DNA from: JANRKG01 sp033763635
GTDB taxonomy: Bacteria > Cyanobacteriota > Cyanobacteriia > GCF-001939115
NCBI GenBank assembly: GCA_033763635.1
Contig: JANRKG010000138.1
Coordinates: 1 to 18,112 of the forward strand
Direction: 5' to 3'
Length of the DNA: 18,112 nucleotides
Shown here: one piece after another, positions 14,909 through 18,112 of the stretch
How the letters are laid out: each line of letters begins with the position of its first letter
Numbering within the stretch: the first letter of the stretch is position 1
The notes under the pieces: generated by a model
What the model saw: the letters and a program-made list of their open reading frames with translations, nothing else
The model's database searches: none
Told to the model about the DNA's origin: nothing
Program-made: the position numbers and the translations under genes

Positions 14909-15121
14909 TCACTCACCCTGCTCTAATTTCTTACGCAACATGTCCCTAACCTCATTCTCCGGATCAGCGAGATCAAAGGGATAGGGTTGGTAGGGAGAGG
15001 CAGGATCACGGCGACTAAGCAATACAGTTAAGGCTGATCGAAAAGCTTCTGCGTTGTTTCGATTCTCTGAAATGTACTGCTTTAACTGTTGATTCGTCAT
15101 CTGAGGCAGATTTGATGTCAT
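14909..15121 (-). CDS. Small DUF6887-like protein, second gene of a two-gene module
   Basis: A 70-residue soluble acidic protein starting at the ATG at 15121. The N-terminal half MTNQQLKQYISENRNNAEAF resembles a conserved cyanobacterial family (MT-x-eLr-Y-x2-eHR-dd-eAF) that I remember as DUF6887, typically found beside DUF6888. The rest is charged and helical, with a Pro-rich middle (PASPYQPYPFD) and EVRDMLRKKLEQ at the end. Its ATG overlaps the stop of the preceding gene in an ATGA arrangement, so translation is probably coupled; the TTG five codons further up would only extend the overlap. It lies 70 bases upstream of polA on the same strand. The molecular function is unknown; a toxin-antitoxin-like role is a guess from the architecture. 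Confidence 0.75.
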   Translation of the reverse strand: MTSNLPQMTNQQLKQYISENRNNAEAFRSALTVLLSRRDPASPYQPYPFDLADPENEVRDMLRKKLEQGE

Positions 15122-15300
15122 ATCACAAAATCCCAATCGCCATCTTCTTTTATTATCAACGTAATCTCATCAGCCATTCCCGCCTGAATATACAGAGTCT
15201 TTAATTTTGAGTCATAACGAAAAACTTGAATCGGCTGATACAGGTTTGATAGCAGTTGGCAAAGGAAAATCGCTGTATTTGATTGTTGATAGGGCGGCAA
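15118..15300 (-). CDS. Small DUF6888-like protein, first gene of a two-gene module
   Basis: A 60-residue protein with a TTG start that is supported by AGGAG six bases upstream; no ATG is available near it. The core CQLLSNLYQPIQVFRYD (14-30), LYIQAG (36-41) and IIKEDGDWDFV (49-59) matches a cyanobacterial family that I remember as DUF6888 (CQ-L-SNLY-PI-x-FR, then YI-AG, then I-x-dG-W-F at the end). It is mostly beta with a short leading helix, and has no export signal. A TTGCAA-N17-TATTCT promoter lies just upstream and the partner gene overlaps by four bases, so the two form a self-contained operon. Function is unknown; context suggests a stoichiometric protein pair. Confidence 0.78.
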   Translation of the reverse strand: MPPYQQSNTAIFLCQLLSNLYQPIQVFRYDSKLKTLYIQAGMADEITLIIKEDGDWDFVI

Positions 15301-15342
15301 ACAAAACTCCTACACCGATCGTTACATCGAAATAATAGTTCA

Positions 15343-15371
15343 AGAATACTATAAAGATAATGAACTTGCAA
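15343..15371 (-). promoter_or_regulatory. Promoter of the small two-gene module
   Basis: Read on the minus strand, TTGCAA (15371-15366) is followed after 17 bases by TATTCT (15348-15343). This is a good sigma70-like promoter about 43 bases ahead of the TTG start codon of the DUF6888-like gene. Confidence 0.6.
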
Positions 15372-15387
15372 AGATTTGGAGAGGGAC

Positions 15388-16218
15388 TTAACGTTTGGCC
15401 TGTTCTAGTTCTAATTGACTAAAGGTTTGCAGGGCCGATCGCCAAACCCAATAGCCCTGGAGACTCAGGTGCAGCCCATCGCTCGTCAACTCAGGAAGCA
15501 GATTTCCTTTAGGATCGGTAAAGAGACTATGTAAATCCAGATAGTACACATCGGCTGCACGGGTGATCGCCGCCAGTTCCCGGTTCAGGTTGCGGATGCG
15601 GCTGTTAGGAGTCCCCTGAAGCCGATCGCGCCCTTCCCACTTCGCCCCTGCCGCTGCATGGGGCAGCAAAGACTGAACCACAATTTGGGTTTGGGGATGG
15701 GTTCGTTTCAGGTAGCGAATAATCCGTTCTTGATTTTGGAGAATCGTTTGGTCATCCACTCCCCGAATCAGGTCATTAATGCCAATCAGGAGAAAAATAG
15801 TTTCCGGTTTCGTGCGATCGAAGAGATCCAGGCGGCGAAAGAGTCCGGCAGAGGTTTCTCCCGAAATTCCCTGGTTGAGCCAGGTGCGATCGGTGGGCAG
15901 GAGTTGGGGCGGAAACCAGAGGCTCAGGGAGTCCCCCAACAGAATGGTGAGACGGCGCGATCGTTTGTCGGCAGCGACCTGTGCCTCCCGCCCCAGAAGT
16001 TCGACCCACTGATCGTAGGTTAATTGATGGCGTGGCCCCAGTTGAGGAGAAGGGGGAGGGTTCCTTGTTTCAGAGGATGCATTCGCCTGAGGCACCGAAG
16101 GCAAAGGTTTACCTTTGAGCAGCAAGAAGCTAAGAGAGAGAAGACAGATGACATTCCCAAGGAGGGACAGACTGACCCAAAGCGGGAAGCGATTGCGGCG
16201 GCGAGGCTGAGTCGTCAC
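15388..16218 (-). CDS. Membrane-anchored SGNH/GDSL-family hydrolase
   Basis: A 276-residue protein with a GTG start. A positively charged N-terminus (RRRNR) and a hydrophobic segment at about 12-34 give a signal anchor, followed by a Pro/Ser-rich linker (about 38-65), so the catalytic domain is probably outside the cytoplasmic membrane. The SGNH blocks are complete: block I LLGDSLS with nucleophile Ser97, block II NQGISGE with Gly117, block III GIND with Asn148, and block V DGLHLS with Asp247 and His250. These enzymes are esterases or lipases; the substrate here could be acyl or acetyl groups on polysaccharide or lipid and cannot be told from sequence. It lies downstream of amt on the same strand, with 208 bases and a strong inverted repeat between them, so separate transcription is likely. 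No clear Shine-Dalgarno precedes the GTG. Confidence 0.92.
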   Translation of the reverse strand: MTTQPRRRNRFPLWVSLSLLGNVICLLSLSFLLLKGKPLPSVPQANASSETRNPPPSPQLGPRHQLTYDQWVELLGREAQVAADKRSRRLTILLGDSLSLWFPPQLLPTDRTWLNQGISGETSAGLFRRLDLFDRTKPETIFLLIGINDLIRGVDDQTILQNQERIIRYLKRTHPQTQIVVQSLLPHAAAGAKWEGRDRLQGTPNSRIRNLNRELAAITRAADVYYLDLHSLFTDPKGNLLPELTSDGLHLSLQGYWVWRSALQTFSQLELEQAKR

Positions 16219-16282
16219 AGGAGAGGACCAGAATCAGTTTTGCTGGATTTGATTCTACAGTGCTTTTTCGGTTTCAGACTGA

Positions 16283-16320
16283 AAGGGGTGATACTCGTCT
16301 TCAGTCAAGTATCACCCCTT
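16283..16320. repeat. Perfect 13-base inverted repeat between amt and the SGNH-hydrolase gene
   Basis: AAGGGGTGATACT (16283-16295) and AGTATCACCCCTT (16308-16320) are perfect complements with a 12-base loop. A second arrangement, GACTGAA (16277-16283) with TTCAGTC (16300-16306), competes with it, and TTTCAG-A-CTGAAA (16272-16284) is itself palindromic. There is no adjoining T run on either strand, so an intrinsic terminator is not obvious. Confidence 0.85.
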
Positions 16321-16426
16321 ATCAGATTACAGAATAGACAGAGCATTACTGTTCAAGTTAGGACAGGTTGCACAGGTTGAAACAACGGGTCACAATGAGC
16401 ATTTCCCTTCTGCTCTCTGCCTTTAC

Positions 16427-17896
16427 TTATTCTGTTGCACTCGATACCTGGCTACTCATTCCCCCTGCAAACTCCGGACCATAGGCTTCCTCTCCATGTT
16501 CAGAGATGTCAACACCCTGGTATTCCACTTCAGGATTCACTCGTAGACCTACCGTAGCAGCCAAAATCTTCAAAATAATGAAAGTACCGACTCCGGCAAA
16601 AACGTAGGCAATCAAAATCCCACCGATCTGCTTCAGCATTTGGCTTGGATCGTTGCCGACAAAGAGTTGACCTGTATCGCCGAATAGTAGACCATTTGCC
16701 CCAGCAGCATTAACCAATTTGGTTGCAAAAACTCCTGCTAGCAGCGCACCGATAGTTCCCCCCACCCCATGAACCGTGTAGGTATCCAGGGAATCATCAA
16801 CTTGCATTTTGTTCTTAATTCGAATGGCCCAGAAACAACAGAAAGCGGTTATGGCTCCGATGAGCAACCCCGCCAAAGGCGTTACAAATCCAGCAGCGGG
16901 AGTAATGCCCACCAGCCCTGCAACCAAACCTGTTGCCACCCCTACAGCCGTCGGTTTTCCAATCAAAGCCCATTCCAGGATGACCCATGTGAGCGCACCC
17001 CCCGCAGCACCACAGTTGGTTGAAACAAAGGCAACCGTTGCCAGGGGACCGGAAGCCAGGGCACTCCCAGCATTGAAACCAAACCAACCAAACCAGAGCA
17101 ACCCAGCCCCTAACAAGATATAGGGAACGTTATGGGGAGGGGTAATTTGAGAGGGATAGTTTTTTCGTGGACCGATCATCAAGGTTGCGACTAGAGCCGA
17201 AAAACCAGAGCTAATGTGAACAACCGTTCCACCCGCAAAGTCTAGTGCGCCAAACCCGCCATACAAGCCAATCAATCCCCCCTTGGCCCAAACCATGTGA
17301 GCGAGAGGAGCGTAGATAAACGTGGACCAGAGCAGTACGAACAGGAAGTAAGCCCTAAAGTTAATGCGCTCAACGATCGCCCCCGAAATTAGCGCCGGGG
17401 TGATAATCGCAAACATCGCCTGGTAGATCATGAACGCCTGGTGAGGGATGGGCGCATAGGAAGCGAGATCTCCAGAATTGGGAAGGGACATTTGGGGGAG
17501 ATAACCCGTTGTCTCTAACCCAACCCCATTCAACCCAAACCACTGCAACCCACCGATAAACGCATTGCCCGGAGCAAAGGCCAAACTGTAGCCCCACAGA
17601 ATCCAGGTCGTACCTACGAGAGCCATGAGGATGAAACTCATCATCATGGTATTCAGCACATTACGCGATCGGACAAATCCTCCATAGAAGAAGGCCAGTC
17701 CTGGTGTCATTAGCAACACTAAGGCTGAACAGAGCAACATGTAAGCGGTATCTGCTGCTACTTGAGCATTTCCCGCTGCCGTAGCTGCTTGAGCTACGGG
17801 ATCAGCCGCAGGTTCCTGTGCCAGAGCATTGCCCGTCAGGGGACCGCTCAGCAACCAAGCCGCTGTCAGCACAATGAGTAAAACTTTTTTCAACAC
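16427..17896 (-). CDS. amt: Ammonium transporter, Amt/MEP/Rh family
   Basis: A 489-residue inner-membrane transporter for ammonium uptake. The first 26 residues are a cleavable signal peptide (GNALAQ), followed by a short Ala-rich periplasmic stretch (27-48) and eleven predicted membrane helices. The family pore residues are present: DFAGGTVVHISSG with Asp219 and His227, and DTYTVHGVGG with His376, giving the twin-histidine pore and the Asp equivalent to AmtB Asp160. FYGGFVRSRNVLN (70-82) is the typical early motif. The cytoplasmic tail (about 449-475, ending GVDISEHGEEAYGPEF) is the conserved C-terminal region that interacts with GlnK/PII. The start is GTG with AGGA seven bases upstream. An NtcA box lies upstream, so expression is probably induced by nitrogen limitation. 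Length is normal. Confidence 0.96.
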   Translation of the reverse strand: MLKKVLLIVLTAAWLLSGPLTGNALAQEPAADPVAQAATAAGNAQVAADTAYMLLCSALVLLMTPGLAFFYGGFVRSRNVLNTMMMSFILMALVGTTWILWGYSLAFAPGNAFIGGLQWFGLNGVGLETTGYLPQMSLPNSGDLASYAPIPHQAFMIYQAMFAIITPALISGAIVERINFRAYFLFVLLWSTFIYAPLAHMVWAKGGLIGLYGGFGALDFAGGTVVHISSGFSALVATLMIGPRKNYPSQITPPHNVPYILLGAGLLWFGWFGFNAGSALASGPLATVAFVSTNCGAAGGALTWVILEWALIGKPTAVGVATGLVAGLVGITPAAGFVTPLAGLLIGAITAFCCFWAIRIKNKMQVDDSLDTYTVHGVGGTIGALLAGVFATKLVNAAGANGLLFGDTGQLFVGNDPSQMLKQIGGILIAYVFAGVGTFIILKILAATVGLRVNPEVEYQGVDISEHGEEAYGPEFAGGMSSQVSSATE

Positions 17897-17937
17897 GGTT
17901 GTGTCCTACAAGGCTAAAAAACTAATCAGTGTCATAG

Positions 17938-17979
17938 ATTTCACCAGGGGTAAGAGAGGTATTCTGTAACGCAATATAC
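17938..17979 (-). promoter_or_regulatory. NtcA-dependent (class II) promoter of amt
   Basis: GTA-N8-TAC at 17966-17979 is a perfect match to the NtcA box. Read on the minus strand it is followed after exactly 22 bases by TGAAAT (17943-17938), a -10-like hexamer. This spacing matches NtcA-activated promoters, where the box replaces the -35 element. Transcription should start near 17931, leaving a 5' leader of about 35 bases before the amt GTG. Confidence 0.8.
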
Positions 17980-18024
17980 AAAATTTCAATTTGGCAGAAT
18001 TCTCGATAGGCTCAAAGCAGCAAG

Positions 18025-18053
18025 AAAAAAGGGCATCGCGATGCAGTGCCCTT
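18025..18053 (-). terminator. Rho-independent terminator of the gene beyond the right edge
   Basis: On the minus strand, AAGGGCA (18053-18047) pairs with TGCCCTT (18035-18029), 7 base pairs with an 11-base loop, followed by a run of T down to 18025. The inside also contains the 12-base palindrome GCATCGCGATGC (18033-18044). It should end minus-strand transcription that enters from the right. Confidence 0.7.
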
Positions 18054-18079
18054 CTCTTAAGTTCTTATTAAGATTGATT

Positions 18080-18112
18080 TACAAGGGAGAACTCGTGGGT
18101 GTACCGACGGAG
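18080..18112 (-). CDS. Possible C-terminal tail of an off-window minus-strand gene
   Basis: Just before the terminator, the minus strand has a short open frame from the window edge to a TAA at about 18080 (ending SVGTPTSSPL). Another frame is also open to a TAA about 12 bases further (ending HEFSLVNQS). With so few codons the frame cannot be decided. A terminator right behind supports a gene ending here; a second amt copy is possible but unproven. Confidence 0.3.

Overview
The window looks like chromosomal DNA from a cyanobacterium, probably a filamentous Leptolyngbya/Oscillatoria-type organism (the genus is inference). The evidence is many GATCG-rich words including full HIP1 octamers (GCGATCGC, for example near 4842, 6929, 7481, 8823 and 12305), an NtcA box in front of an ammonium transporter gene, a GDT1-type Mn exporter, and a small gene pair of a type seen mainly in cyanobacteria. 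No rRNA, tRNA, transposase, integrase, phage gene or CRISPR array was seen. It reads as ordinary core and shell chromosome, not a mobile island.

Left part (1-7183): a 3'-truncated TerB-like gene (minus) and an intracellular GH13 alpha-amylase (minus) are separated by a REP-like hairpin. A 542-base gap follows. It holds a sigma70-like promoter and a leader RNA that I read as a yybP-ykoY manganese riboswitch with an unusually large insertion, ahead of a GDT1/TMEM165-family Mn transporter gene (plus). Then come an M1 aminopeptidase with a HEAT-repeat and coiled-coil tail (minus) and a class I SAM methyltransferase (plus).

Middle part (7184-10545): a small secreted protein with a clear promoter and ribosome binding site, a CDGSH iron-sulfur protein followed by a strong intrinsic terminator, a stand-alone PAS protein, and a soluble PAS histidine kinase (all plus). 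The kinase gene overlaps, tail to tail by 17 bases, a minus-strand gene whose product resembles archaeal CTP-dependent riboflavin kinase (DUF120 fold).

Right part (10072-18112) is all minus strand. In transcription order from the right edge it holds: a probable terminator of an off-window gene, the NtcA-regulated amt gene, an SGNH-hydrolase gene, a promoter with a tiny two-gene operon (DUF6888-like, then DUF6887-like, joined by an ATGA overlap), polA, an exported thioredoxin-fold-like protein, and the riboflavin-kinase-like gene six bases behind it.

The best leads for something new are the expanded Mn riboswitch with a 13-base tandem repeat inside it, the riboflavin-kinase-like protein in a bacterium, and the tiny translationally coupled gene pair. 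Family names were recalled from sequence pattern; no database search was run.
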